From Cohnella thermotolerans DSM 17683 (GTDB lineage: Bacteria; Bacillota; Bacilli; Paenibacillales; Paenibacillaceae): 48,805 bases of DNA. Shown in pieces: positions 24,089-31,570 of this stretch; positions within the stretch are counted from its first letter, which is position 1; each line of letters opens with the position of its first letter. The DNA lies in contig NZ_KE386964.1 in the NCBI RefSeq assembly GCF_000429825.1, positions 1 through 48,805 on the forward strand, read 5' to 3'. The notes under the pieces were generated by a model. That model did no database searches, was not told the origin of the DNA, and saw only the letters and a list, made by a program, of their open reading frames with translations. The position numbers were made by a program, and so were the translations under genes.

Positions 24089-24933
24089 TCGAAGAACCAT
24101 TATTGCCCGAATACGACGAACAGGTGGAACGGATCGAGATCCAGCTTCTGCTGGAGGCTGTTTTCCGGCGGTACGGTTACGATTTTCGCAACTATGCTTA
24201 CCCTTCGATAAGAAGAAGAATTTGGTACCGGACGACGATGGAGCGGCTGGCCACCATCTCGATGCTGCAAGACCGGGTGCTGCACGACCGCGAGGCGTTC
24301 GACAGGCTGCTGACGGATTTGGTCATTCCGGTGACGGAGATGTTCCGCGACCCGGCCATGTTCCGCTGGCTGCGCGAACGGGTCGTTCCGGAGCTGCAGC
24401 ATTTGCCGTTCGTGCGCGCCTGGCATGCGGGCTGCGCTTCCGGGGAAGAGGCGTTCTCGACGGCCATCCTTCTGCATGAAGAAGGCATGCTGGACCGCTC
24501 GCGCCTTTATGCGACCGACATCAGCCAAACGGCGCTGCGCCGGGCCCGGGAGGGCGTTCTGCCGCGGGACCGGGTCGACCTGTACGAGCGGAATTACCGG
24601 GAAGCGGGGGGCAGCGGCGATTTTGCGGCCTATTGCGACACGTTCCACGGCACGAAGCGGCTGAAGGCTTCGTTCGCCGAGCGGATCGTGTTTGCGGAAC
24701 ACAACCTCGTGACCGACCGCTCCTTTAACGAGTTTCACCTCATTTTCTGCCGCAACGTCATGATTTACTTCAATCCGGAACTGAGGGAGCGCGTCCATCA
24801 ATTGCTCTACGAGAGCCTGGCGGACGGCGGCTTCCTCATCCTCGGCGGGAAGGAGACGGTCGCGTTCACGAAGTTCTCCGCTCGTTACGAGACGTGGAAC
24901 GACGAATACCGGATCTATCGGAAAGTCCGCTGA
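24085..24933 (+). CDS. rsbM: CheR-type protein glutamate methyltransferase (RsbM-like)
   Basis: The 282-residue protein has an N-terminal helical part (LEAVFRRYGYDFRNYAYPSI) and the CheR SAM-binding domain. That domain shows WHAGCASGEEAFSTAI, LYATDISQTALRRAREGVL and FCRNVMIYFNPELRERV, ending LILGGKETV. CheR enzymes methylate glutamates on signalling proteins. No chemotaxis genes are near. The gene instead overlaps the hybrid kinase by four bases (ATGA), as expected of RsbM, which in B. cereus methylates RsbK and damps SigB activity. The ATG at 24085 is fixed by this overlap. A good terminator follows at 25071-25116. Confidence 0.87.
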   Translation: MIEEPLLPEYDEQVERIEIQLLLEAVFRRYGYDFRNYAYPSIRRRIWYRTTMERLATISMLQDRVLHDREAFDRLLTDLVIPVTEMFRDPAMFRWLRERVVPELQHLPFVRAWHAGCASGEEAFSTAILLHEEGMLDRSRLYATDISQTALRRAREGVLPRDRVDLYERNYREAGGSGDFAAYCDTFHGTKRLKASFAERIVFAEHNLVTDRSFNEFHLIFCRNVMIYFNPELRERVHQLLYESLADGGFLILGGKETVAFTKFSARYETWNDEYRIYRKVR

Positions 24934-25070
24934 TGCGGGTGCCGTACGGGGCAGATGGCTCGCATTCCGGGTTCAAACCGGGTCGGACGGTTTGGACCCG
25001 GAACGCGGACACGCTGCTGTGGTCGGCGGGAGCCGCGGGCGTGCTGCATTGACGTTCGGGAACGAAGATA

Positions 25071-25116
25071 AGCTGCCGGAATGATCGGGGCGGGTCCCGG
25101 TTCCGGCAGCTTTTTT
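25071..25116 (+). terminator. Rho-independent terminator after rsbM
   Basis: AGCTGCCGGAA (25071-25081) pairs with TTCCGGCAGCT (25101-25111), followed by TTTTTT (25111-25116). It closes the rsbY-rsbK-rsbM operon and also separates it from the convergent oxidoreductase gene. Confidence 0.85.
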
Positions 25117-25153
25117 CGACTTGTTGGCTCCTGCCCGCCTTTTGCGTGTCCGG

Positions 25154-26389
25154 TCAATGCCGAACCGCGGCTTGCCGCGACGTCCGATGCGCCCTGACGA
25201 TCGGGGCGATCGGGTTCGGCTCTCCGATCAGGCTGTCCCGGATAAGCTGGGCGGCGATGTTGCTGTAGACGCTCCCGTTGCCGCCGTAAACGAAAATGTA
25301 ATGCACCCCGGGCCGCGCCGGGTCTTCGCCGAGAATCGGCAAATGATCGGCGGATTCCGTAAAGGTCGCGCACCATTCGTATTCCAGCTCCGGACGAAGG
25401 TCCGGGAACAGCCGGCCGATCTCCGCCAGCAGCCGAAGCGAGCGCTGGCGGAGATCGGCTTCGCTCAGCACCGGCCGGCGCAGCGGCTCATCCAGCCCTC
25501 CGGCCACGATTCGCCCGTCGTCCGTCGTCCGGATATAAAGATAAGGCCGGGCCGTCTCCCACAGCATAAACCGTTGGTGCCAATCCGCCAGCGAAGCGGC
25601 CGGCTTCGTTACGATCGCGTAGGAGCGGTTCATGACGGCTTTGCCGAGCACCCAATCGCTTCCCGCCGTTTCCGGGGCGTAGCCTACGGCGAGAACGACC
25701 CGCTTCGCGCGGATGTCCCCTTCGCCGGTCCGCACGACGAACCGGCCGTTCTCCCCTTCCAGCGCGAGCATCGGCGTGTGCTCGTAAACCTTCAACCCGT
25801 GGCGGACGGCTTCTTCGATGACCGAGGTTACGAACCGGAAAGGGTTCATCTCCGCGTCGCCGTGGGTGACGATGGCCGCGGCCTTGCGGAACGGGAACGC
25901 GGCGGCGATGTCCGCTTCGTCCCACCATTCCGCGCCGAACCCGTGTTTGTCCAGCATTTCAAACTCTCGCCGAAGCTCGGGAACGTCATCCTTGGAGCTG
26001 GCGAAGTAAAAGCTGCTGCGGCGTTTAAAGCCGACTTCCCGGGGCAGCGATTGGGCAACTTGCGCCAGATGCTCGACGGACGCCTTGCACGCTTTGTAGA
26101 AGACGACCGCGTCTCTTTCGCCGATTTGCTCCGCCAACTTGCAGAGCATGATATCATTAGAATATTGAAGCAGTCCGGTATTCGATGAAGAGGAACCGGA
26201 AGCGACGGCGTTCCGCTCGATCAGCGCGGCCTCGATTCCGCTGCGCGAGAGCGTAAGCCCGCACAGAGCGCCCGACACGCCGCCCCCGACGATGAGCACA
26301 TCGAAGCTCCCGGAACCGGACAGACGCGGATAGCGGGGCGGATTCGGCCATGTCGTGGGCCAGTACAGCGATCCGTAGTGCAGAGTCAA
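25154..26389 (-). CDS. FAD-dependent amine/D-amino-acid oxidase-family protein
   Basis: The product is 411 residues from a TTG at 26389, chosen because GGAGGG lies six bases upstream. No in-frame ATG leaves the dinucleotide fold intact. Residues about 30-60 hold the Rossmann fingerprint FDVLIVGGGVSGALCGLTLS followed by the acidic strand end AALIERN. The rest is a DAO-type flavoprotein: SSNTGLLQYSN, RVVLAVGYAPET, a substrate beta-domain, and HYIFVYGGNGSVYSNIAAQL near the end. Family members oxidise glycine, sarcosine, D-amino acids or glycerol phosphate, and the substrate here is unknown. It lies opposite to, and inside, the SigB module. Only the location links it to stress. Confidence 0.82.
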   Translation of the reverse strand: MTLHYGSLYWPTTWPNPPRYPRLSGSGSFDVLIVGGGVSGALCGLTLSRSGIEAALIERNAVASGSSSSNTGLLQYSNDIMLCKLAEQIGERDAVVFYKACKASVEHLAQVAQSLPREVGFKRRSSFYFASSKDDVPELRREFEMLDKHGFGAEWWDEADIAAAFPFRKAAAIVTHGDAEMNPFRFVTSVIEEAVRHGLKVYEHTPMLALEGENGRFVVRTGEGDIRAKRVVLAVGYAPETAGSDWVLGKAVMNRSYAIVTKPAASLADWHQRFMLWETARPYLYIRTTDDGRIVAGGLDEPLRRPVLSEADLRQRSLRLLAEIGRLFPDLRPELEYEWCATFTESADHLPILGEDPARPGVHYIFVYGGNGSVYSNIAAQLIRDSLIGEPNPIAPIVRAHRTSRQAAVRH

Positions 26390-26547
26390 AAAGGTCCCTC
26401 CATCCCTGATAGCTGACGGGCTGAACAAAGTATGCGCATTATCGGACGGCGGAAATCACCTTCCGCACGACGGATGCGCGAGAACGTGCCATCGCTTGCC
26501 CTTGGGGCGCCCTCGAAACCGGCCCGGAGGGGCCGCAGGCCGACCGC

Positions 26548-26573
26548 GTTTCATAGGCGGACCTTCCGGGTAA
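26548..26573 (+). promoter_or_regulatory. SigB-type promoter of rsbV-rsbW-sigB
   Basis: GTTTCA (26548-26553), a 14-bp spacer and GGGTAA (26568-26573) match the SigB consensus and place the transcript start about 30 bases before the rsbV ATG. This predicts autoregulation, as in Bacillus. Confidence 0.7.
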
Positions 26574-26608
26574 TTCTTTTTGAAGCATGGAGCAGAAAGG
26601 GGTTTCTT

Positions 26609-26965
26609 ATGCAAACGGACAAACTGACCTTCCATACCGAGAACCGCCAGGGAGCTACCGTCGTTTACGTCGCCGGGGAGCTGGATTTGGAAGTGGCCTC
26701 GCATATGCGGGCGGCAATGGAGCCCCTGATGGAACAAAGCGACCGCAAGCTCGTGCTGAATTTGCGCGATCTGAAATATATCGATAGCACCGGAATCGGC
26801 ATTCTGATCGGCATCCTCAAAGCAAGGCACGCGCGCCAGGCGCCTTTTGCCGTGGAGGAGATTCCCGCCAACATTCGCAAGCTGTTCGACATGACGGGAA
26901 TCAGCCCGTTTCTTGCGTCAGCCGAAGCTTATCCGAACTTAAGCGGCATCGATACGAAATCGTAA
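26609..26965 (+). CDS. rsbV: Anti-sigma factor antagonist (RsbV-like STAS protein)
   Basis: The 118-residue single STAS domain has strands around GATVVYVAGELDLEVA and the phosphorylated-serine loop LKYIDSTGIGILIG with Ser60. Unphosphorylated RsbV binds the anti-sigma kinase and releases SigB. Phosphorylation on this serine by RsbW inactivates it, and the PP2C protein encoded at 20001 would reactivate it. The ATG at 26609 follows AAAGGGG. An in-frame extension upstream lies across the SigB-type promoter and is not coding. The gene is 16 bp from rsbW, and the order rsbV-rsbW-sigB matches Bacillus and Listeria. Confidence 0.93.
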   Translation: MQTDKLTFHTENRQGATVVYVAGELDLEVASHMRAAMEPLMEQSDRKLVLNLRDLKYIDSTGIGILIGILKARHARQAPFAVEEIPANIRKLFDMTGISPFLASAEAYPNLSGIDTKS

Positions 26966-26981
26966 GAAAGGAACACAGGCG

Positions 26982-27428
26982 ATGAAAAAAGAGGCGAACG
27001 TGACGCTGTCGGTCCCGGCACGACCCGAATTTGTGGATTTGGTTCGTTTGACGCTTTACGGGGTCGCCGTCAAGATGAGTTTTTCGTACGAAGAGATCGA
27101 AGACATGAAGGTGGCGGTGTCGGAAGCTTGCAACAACGCCGTTCTGCATGCCTACGCGGACGACGAGGAAGAAGGCTCCGTCGACATCCGCTTCGATATT
27201 CTGGACGAAGGCGAATTGCAAATTACGGTAAGAGACTCGGGTCAAAGCTTCCGTCCATCGGACCATTTTCATTCGTCGAGTCTGCACGGGAAGTCCATTG
27301 AGGAGATCCAGTCGGGCGGATTGGGACTTTATCTGATGCAGGCTTTGATGGACAGCGTGGAAGTGAGAACGGATCAAGGGACGGCCGTCATCCTGACCAA
27401 GCGGCGGGCGGCAGCCGAGCAAGTATGA
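26982..27428 (+). CDS. rsbW: Anti-sigma factor serine kinase (RsbW-like)
   Basis: The 148-residue GHKL-ATPase has the N-box VSEACNNAVLHAY, a G1-type region ITVRDSGQSF and the G2 region GGLGLYLMQALMD. This is the usual RsbW/SpoIIAB pattern and size. It holds SigB inactive and phosphorylates RsbV with ATP. AAAGGAAC lies before the ATG, and the stop overlaps the sigB start (ATGA, 27425-27428), which keeps the two products in balance by coupled translation. Confidence 0.94.
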   Translation: MKKEANVTLSVPARPEFVDLVRLTLYGVAVKMSFSYEEIEDMKVAVSEACNNAVLHAYADDEEEGSVDIRFDILDEGELQITVRDSGQSFRPSDHFHSSSLHGKSIEEIQSGGLGLYLMQALMDSVEVRTDQGTAVILTKRRAAAEQV

Positions 27429-28213
27429 GAGCGAGCGGGAGCGCACGTCTGCCCGACGACGCGATGGAGAAGCTGCTCGCGTATCAACGCACGCAGAGCA
27501 AGGAATTGGCGGATGATTTGGTGAGACATTACGAGCCGCTCGTCAGCACGGCGGCTCACAAAATTTCGCGAAGCAGGCCGGATCTGCAGGAGGATCTGTT
27601 CCAGGTCGGACGCATGTCCTTGTTCCGACTGCTGTCGCAGTTCGATCCCGAGTTGGGCATTCCGTTCGAGCCGTACGCGATGAAGAGCATTATCGGCCAG
27701 ATGAAAAATTATTTGCGCGACAAATCGTGGTATGTTCAGGTACCGCGGCGGATCAAGGAGAAAGGGTTGATCGTCCAGCAGACGATCGACGAACTGACGA
27801 TGCAGTTGGAGCGTTCGCCCAACGTCGAGGAAATCGCCGAACGGCTGGAGATGGACCTGGAGGAGACGCTCGAGGTGCTGGCGGGGCGGGAGCTTTATCA
27901 TTACGTTTCGCTGGATACGCCGATTTCCGATGAGGAGAACAAGGCGACGCTCGGCGAGCTGATCGGAACGTCCGGGGACGATTATGAAGGCGTAGACAGC
28001 CGAATCGATCTGCAGAACGCGATGGAGAGGCTGAAGCCGGAGGAGCGGCAGGTGCTGGTGCTGCTTTACCGCGACGGCTATTCGCAGAGGAATGTGGCCG
28101 ATCGGTTGGGCGTCTCGCAGATGAGCATCTCCCGCATCCAGCGGCGGGCGATCAACCAGTTAAAAAAATGGCTGAACGGACACGACCGGGAGTCGTGCGC
28201 CGGCAGCGGCTGA
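27425..28213 (+). CDS. sigB: RNA polymerase sigma factor SigB (general stress)
   Basis: The 262-residue sigma-70-family group 3 factor has region 2 (EDLFQVGRMSLFRLLSQFDP, then FEPYAMKSIIGQMKNYLRDK), the SigB/SigF hallmark WYVQVPRRIKEKG, and region 3 (RSPNVEEIAERLEMDLEETL). Region 4 ends in YSQRNVADRLGVSQMSISRI with the helix-turn-helix. Context (rsbV-rsbW upstream, RsbKMY-like genes 4-8 kb upstream, two GTTTCA/GGGTAA promoters) makes SigB a better call than sporulation SigF. No spoIIAA/AB-SigF-type neighbours are seen. It starts inside the rsbW stop. No clear terminator was found after it. Confidence 0.92.
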   Translation: MRASGSARLPDDAMEKLLAYQRTQSKELADDLVRHYEPLVSTAAHKISRSRPDLQEDLFQVGRMSLFRLLSQFDPELGIPFEPYAMKSIIGQMKNYLRDKSWYVQVPRRIKEKGLIVQQTIDELTMQLERSPNVEEIAERLEMDLEETLEVLAGRELYHYVSLDTPISDEENKATLGELIGTSGDDYEGVDSRIDLQNAMERLKPEERQVLVLLYRDGYSQRNVADRLGVSQMSISRIQRRAINQLKKWLNGHDRESCAGSG

Positions 28214-28355
28214 CGAATCGAATGAACGAACTTTTTAATCACCCATACGTCCCATTTAGACGCTCTTTTTGGTAAATACTTACGCAAGCTGCGGGCGAAG
28301 AAGAGCGCTCGTCGTACCGGGCGACTTTTTAGACCTGCAGAGGCCGATGAAGAGC

Positions 28356-28400
28356 AAGATCGATTTTCGATCTTACAGCGCGCCAATGCGCCTGAACGCT
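28356..28400 (-). repeat. Single copy of palindromic repeat family B
   Basis: AAGATCGA-TTT-TCGATCTT (28356-28374) is a perfect 8-3-8 palindrome followed by ACAGCGCGCCAATGCGCC. On the minus strand it reads CGCTGTAAGATCGAAAATCG, nearly the same as 43679-43698 in the tandem copies near 43.7 kb, including the preceding GCGC-TTGG-CG flank. Confidence 0.65.
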
Positions 28401-28519
28401 GACTGTGATATTCCGCACGAACCCTCTTGGCTTCGGCAACCGCTTGGCCTGCGCACCCGCGAATCGCCGATGAGACCGATCCGAACGGTCATCAGCAAGC
28501 CGATCGAGATGCCCCACAT
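28373..28519 (-). CDS. Possible small membrane protein (48 codons)
   Basis: An ATG at 28519-28517 follows GGGAGGA at seven bases. The first 19 residues, MWGISIGLLMTVRIGLIGD, are mostly hydrophobic. The rest is Arg/Ser-rich and runs into the palindromic repeat, which supplies the stop, so the C-terminus may be repeat-derived. No family is recognised. It could be a decayed or chance frame. Confidence 0.25.
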   Translation of the reverse strand: MWGISIGLLMTVRIGLIGDSRVRRPSGCRSQEGSCGISQSAFRRIGAL

Positions 28520-28683
28520 CGACTTTTCCTCCCTTCGGGACCGGAGAGAAGCCCGATCCAATGGGATTGGTGCAGCTACTTCTCTTTACCCGCGCTTGCG
28601 GCCCGCGAACCAGACGGGGGCTTTCCGGCGTACGTGCTTTCGTCTACAATAGGGAAAGACTGGTGAGGAAGGCGAGGACGTTC

Positions 28684-30477
28684 ATGGATTGGAGAGTAGA
28701 CGATCGATCGTCCCCGTTCGGCTTCGGAACGTACGGTTCCGGCGAACGGAGCGGTCGTCGCTGGACGCGGTGGGACTGGATCATCATCGCTTTACTAACG
28801 TTGGTATCCGCATTGGCATCCTTACACGATTTGGGCAATCGCTCCGCTCCGCAGACGTTCTGGAAGCCCGGCGTATCGGGAGAAGGCTTCGTCGTCGACT
28901 TCGGGGAGACGAAGACGGTGGACAGGCTGAACCTGTACGAAGGACCGGGGGCGACGGGCAAGAGCAAAATCGAATACTCGACCGACGGCACTCATTGGCA
29001 AACTTACGCGGAAGTGGAGCACAAGGTGAACCGGGTGTTCACCTGGAAATCCGAGAACAAGAAGGCGGAAGCCCGCTATATGCGCTTCACCGCCGTCACG
29101 ACGGGATTCCGTCTTTACGAAGCGGCGTTCTTCGGCTCGGGCTCGCGGACGCCGATTCCGATCGCGGCCATCGAGCCGACCGGCACGCGGGGCAGCGAGT
29201 CCGAAGGCGGCGGGACGCAGGTGTTCGACGAGCAATCGGAAGCGCCGTACCGCCCGGATTACCGCAACAGCATGTATTTCGACGAGATTTATCACGGGCG
29301 CACGGCCTACGAGTTTATTCATCAGATGGAACCGTACGAGAACACGCATCCCCCGCTGGGCAAAGTTATTTTGTCGCTGGGTGTGGAATGGTTCGGCATG
29401 ACGCCGTACGGCTGGCGCTTCATGGCGGCCGTGGGCGGCACGGCGATGGTGCCCATATTCTACGCGGCGGCCAGAGGCATGTTCAAGCGGACGCGCTACG
29501 CAACCGTCGCGACGCTGCTGCTGCTGTTCGAAGGGTTCCACCTCGTGCATTCGCGGATGGCGAACGTCGATATCTTCGGCGTCACCTTCACGATCGTCAT
29601 GTACTACGCGATGTACCGGTACGGGGAGACGAAATGGCGAGCGGGCGGCTTCGGCCGGGGCATCGGCTATTTGGCGTTGTCCGGCGTCTTCTTCGGCTGC
29701 GCGGCCGCGGTCAAGTGGAACTATCTGTACGGCGGCGCGGGCTTGGCGATTTTGTTCTTCCTCTCGCTGTTCCGCCACGTGCGGGAGGCGAAGCGGGAAG
29801 GCGAGAGGGGCTACGGCAAGCGGGCCATTCTCACTTTGCTGACGTGCGTCGTTCTGTTCGGAGCCGTGCCGGCCGGCATTTACACGGCTTCGTACATCCC
29901 TTATTTGAAGGCGACCAAGGCCGACGACGGCATCAAGGATTTGTGGCAGTACCAGAAAAACATGTACAATTATCATAAAGGCGTCAAGGAGAAGCACCCG
30001 TACTCCTCCAAGTGGTACACGTGGCCGTTCATGATCCGTCCGGTCTGGTATTACGGCGGTCCGGATCTGGCCAAGGGGGATGCGCAAAGCATCGCCGCGA
30101 TCGGCAACCCGCTCGTTTGGTGGGGCGGCTTGCTGGCTATGCTGATCTCATGGGTGCTCGGCTTCTTGCGAAGAGACCGCGTCGTGCTCACGATCGCCGT
30201 CATGTACTTGTCGTTCTACGTGCCGTGGATGGTCGCGCCGCGCAGCATCACGTTCCTGTACCATTACTTTCCGATGGTGCCGCTGCTCATTCTGTCCATC
30301 GTCTGGATTCTCCGGCTGCTTGAGGAGAATACCTATTACGGCAAGCAGCTGACTTGGCTGACGGTGGCGGGAGCGGCCGTGCTGCTCGTCTGGTTCTACC
30401 CCGTGTTGACGGGCATGACGATCAGCCGGGAATGGATGAACTTCGGCATCCGCTGGCTGCCGAGTTGGGGATTCTAA
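28684..30477 (+). CDS. PMT-type glycosyltransferase with discoidin-like insert (YkcB-like)
   Basis: The 597-residue membrane protein has a first membrane helix near 31-48 (WIIIALLTLVSALASL), then a beta-rich extracytoplasmic insert (about 52-165). The insert resembles an F5/8 type C (discoidin) domain (EGFVVDFGETKTVDRLNLYE; RYMRFTAVTTGFRLYEAAFF). The PMT catalytic part follows (MYFDEIYHGRTAYE with the conserved acidic pair, ENTHPPLGK, then about eight more helices). PMT/ArnT-like enzymes transfer sugar from a polyprenyl-phosphate donor outside the membrane. The neighbouring GT2 gene would make that donor, as in the B. subtilis ykcB/ykcC pair. GAGG lies seven bases before the ATG at 28684. Longer in-frame starts have no support. 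Confidence 0.85.
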   Translation: MDWRVDDRSSPFGFGTYGSGERSGRRWTRWDWIIIALLTLVSALASLHDLGNRSAPQTFWKPGVSGEGFVVDFGETKTVDRLNLYEGPGATGKSKIEYSTDGTHWQTYAEVEHKVNRVFTWKSENKKAEARYMRFTAVTTGFRLYEAAFFGSGSRTPIPIAAIEPTGTRGSESEGGGTQVFDEQSEAPYRPDYRNSMYFDEIYHGRTAYEFIHQMEPYENTHPPLGKVILSLGVEWFGMTPYGWRFMAAVGGTAMVPIFYAAARGMFKRTRYATVATLLLLFEGFHLVHSRMANVDIFGVTFTIVMYYAMYRYGETKWRAGGFGRGIGYLALSGVFFGCAAAVKWNYLYGGAGLAILFFLSLFRHVREAKREGERGYGKRAILTLLTCVVLFGAVPAGIYTASYIPYLKATKADDGIKDLWQYQKNMYNYHKGVKEKHPYSSKWYTWPFMIRPVWYYGGPDLAKGDAQSIAAIGNPLVWWGGLLAMLISWVLGFLRRDRVVLTIAVMYLSFYVPWMVAPRSITFLYHYFPMVPLLILSIVWILRLLEENTYYGKQLTWLTVAGAAVLLVWFYPVLTGMTISREWMNFGIRWLPSWGF

Positions 30478-30506
30478 GCGGATAGGCTAAGAAAAGGGGA
30501 TTTAAC

Positions 30507-31526
30507 ATGAACGGACCTGTGTTCCTGTCGGTCGTCATTCCGATGTACAACGAGGAAGAGGTCATCGAGACGACATACCGGCGACTGACGGAGGCACTCG
30601 AGCCGATCGGCGAGACGTACGAGCTCATCTTCGTCAACGACGGGAGCCGGGATTCGACGGCGAAGATCGTAAGAAGGCTGGGCGAGCAGGACGCGAGGGT
30701 GAAAATGGTGGACTTCTCGCGCAATTTCGGGCATCAGATCGCGGTCACCGCCGGCATGGACCATGCTTCGGGCCGCACGGTCGTCCTGATCGACGCCGAC
30801 CTGCAGGACCCGCCCGAGCTCATTCCCGAGATGATCGCCCGCTGGCGGGAAGGCTACGACGTCGTCTACGGAAGAAGGATCGCCAGGCGCGGCGAATCGT
30901 GGTTCAAGAAGCTGACGGCCGCGGCGTTCTATCGGCTGCTGCGGTCCATGACGAGCGTCAGCATCCCCGTGGATACGGGCGACTTCCGGCTCATGGACCG
31001 GAAAGTTTGCGACGCGCTCGGCAGCATGCGGGAGCAGAGCCGGTTCATCCGCGGCATGGTGAGCTGGGCGGGCTTCCGGCAGACGTCCGTCGAATACGTG
31101 CGCGACGAGCGGTTCGCGGGAGAGACGAAGTATCCGCTTCGCAAAATGGTCCGCCTGTCGCTCGACGCGATCACGTCGTTCTCGACGAAGCCGCTCAAGA
31201 TCGCCGGCGTTCTCGGCTTCTTCATGTCGGCGGTCGGCTTCGTCTATCTGCTCGTCGTCCTGTATCAGCGGCTGTTCACGAACACGACGCAGCCCGGATG
31301 GAGCTCGATGGTCGTCATCAGCCTGCTGTTCCACGGCATTACGCTGTCGCTTCTGGGCGTTCTCGGCGAGTATATCGGCAGAATCTACGAGGAGACGAAG
31401 CGGCGCCCGCTCTATGTGGTCGCGGACAGGCTGAACCTGGGGGACGGGACGGCCGGTTCCGCGGGAGATGCGCAGCAACGGGAGCTTCTGAAGGAACCGG
31501 TCGGAACGGGCGTCCTCCGATCGTAG
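30507..31526 (+). CDS. GT2 polyprenyl-phosphate glycosyltransferase (YkcC/GtrB/DPM1-like)
   Basis: The 339-residue protein has a GT-A catalytic domain (LSVVIPMYNEEEVIE; IFVNDGSRDSTAKIV; VVLIDADLQDPPELIPEM, which includes the metal-binding Asp-x-Asp). The C-terminal region carries two membrane helices (AGVLGFFMSAVGFVYLLVVL and VVISLLFHGITLSLLGVLG) and ends with EYIGRIYEETKRRP. This is the GtrB/ArnC/DPM1-type layout. It should transfer a hexose from a nucleotide sugar to undecaprenyl phosphate on the cytoplasmic side and feed the PMT enzyme encoded 29 bp upstream. AAAAGGGGA precedes the ATG. A compound hairpin follows and is shared with the convergent LysR gene. Confidence 0.9.
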   Translation: MNGPVFLSVVIPMYNEEEVIETTYRRLTEALEPIGETYELIFVNDGSRDSTAKIVRRLGEQDARVKMVDFSRNFGHQIAVTAGMDHASGRTVVLIDADLQDPPELIPEMIARWREGYDVVYGRRIARRGESWFKKLTAAAFYRLLRSMTSVSIPVDTGDFRLMDRKVCDALGSMREQSRFIRGMVSWAGFRQTSVEYVRDERFAGETKYPLRKMVRLSLDAITSFSTKPLKIAGVLGFFMSAVGFVYLLVVLYQRLFTNTTQPGWSSMVVISLLFHGITLSLLGVLGEYIGRIYEETKRRPLYVVADRLNLGDGTAGSAGDAQQRELLKEPVGTGVLRS

Positions 31527-31532
31527 CAAAAG

Positions 31533-31570
31533 CAAGAGGCTGAACCCGGCGTTACCGGGCCAGCCTCTTG
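31533..31570. terminator. Compound hairpin terminator between converging genes
   Basis: CAAGAGGCTG (31533-31542) pairs with CAGCCTCTTG (31561-31570), with an inner CCCGG/CCGGG stem (31545-31549 and 31555-31559). It overlaps the last codons of the LysR gene. Minus-strand read-out continues CTTTTGC, and plus-strand read-out TCCGTTTCC, so it is a moderate terminator both ways. Confidence 0.65.

Larger units (their letters stand above)
28214..28683. other. Intergenic region with palindromic repeat
   Basis: The 470 bases after sigB contain a weak GTCG/CGAC-TTTTT hairpin near 28307-28330, a palindromic repeat (28356-28400), a possible 48-codon minus-strand frame (28373-28519), and a TACAAT-like -10 (28645-28650) about 35 bases before the mannosyltransferase gene. 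No established gene is recognised. Confidence 0.5.

Noticed and set aside
24085..24933. CheR-type gene as part of a chemotaxis cluster
   Set aside because: No receptor, CheA, CheB or CheW genes are in the window, and the gene overlaps a hybrid kinase of the RsbK kind.
26470..26510. GTTTCG-N12-GGGCAA on the minus strand as a SigB promoter for the DAO-type oxidase
   Set aside because: It matches only four of six bases in each hexamer, much weaker than the two accepted sites.
27425..28213. Sigma factor read as sporulation SigF
   Set aside because: Neighbours are RsbV/RsbW-like with SigB-type promoters and an RsbKMY-like branch. No SpoIIA-type downstream or upstream genes are present.
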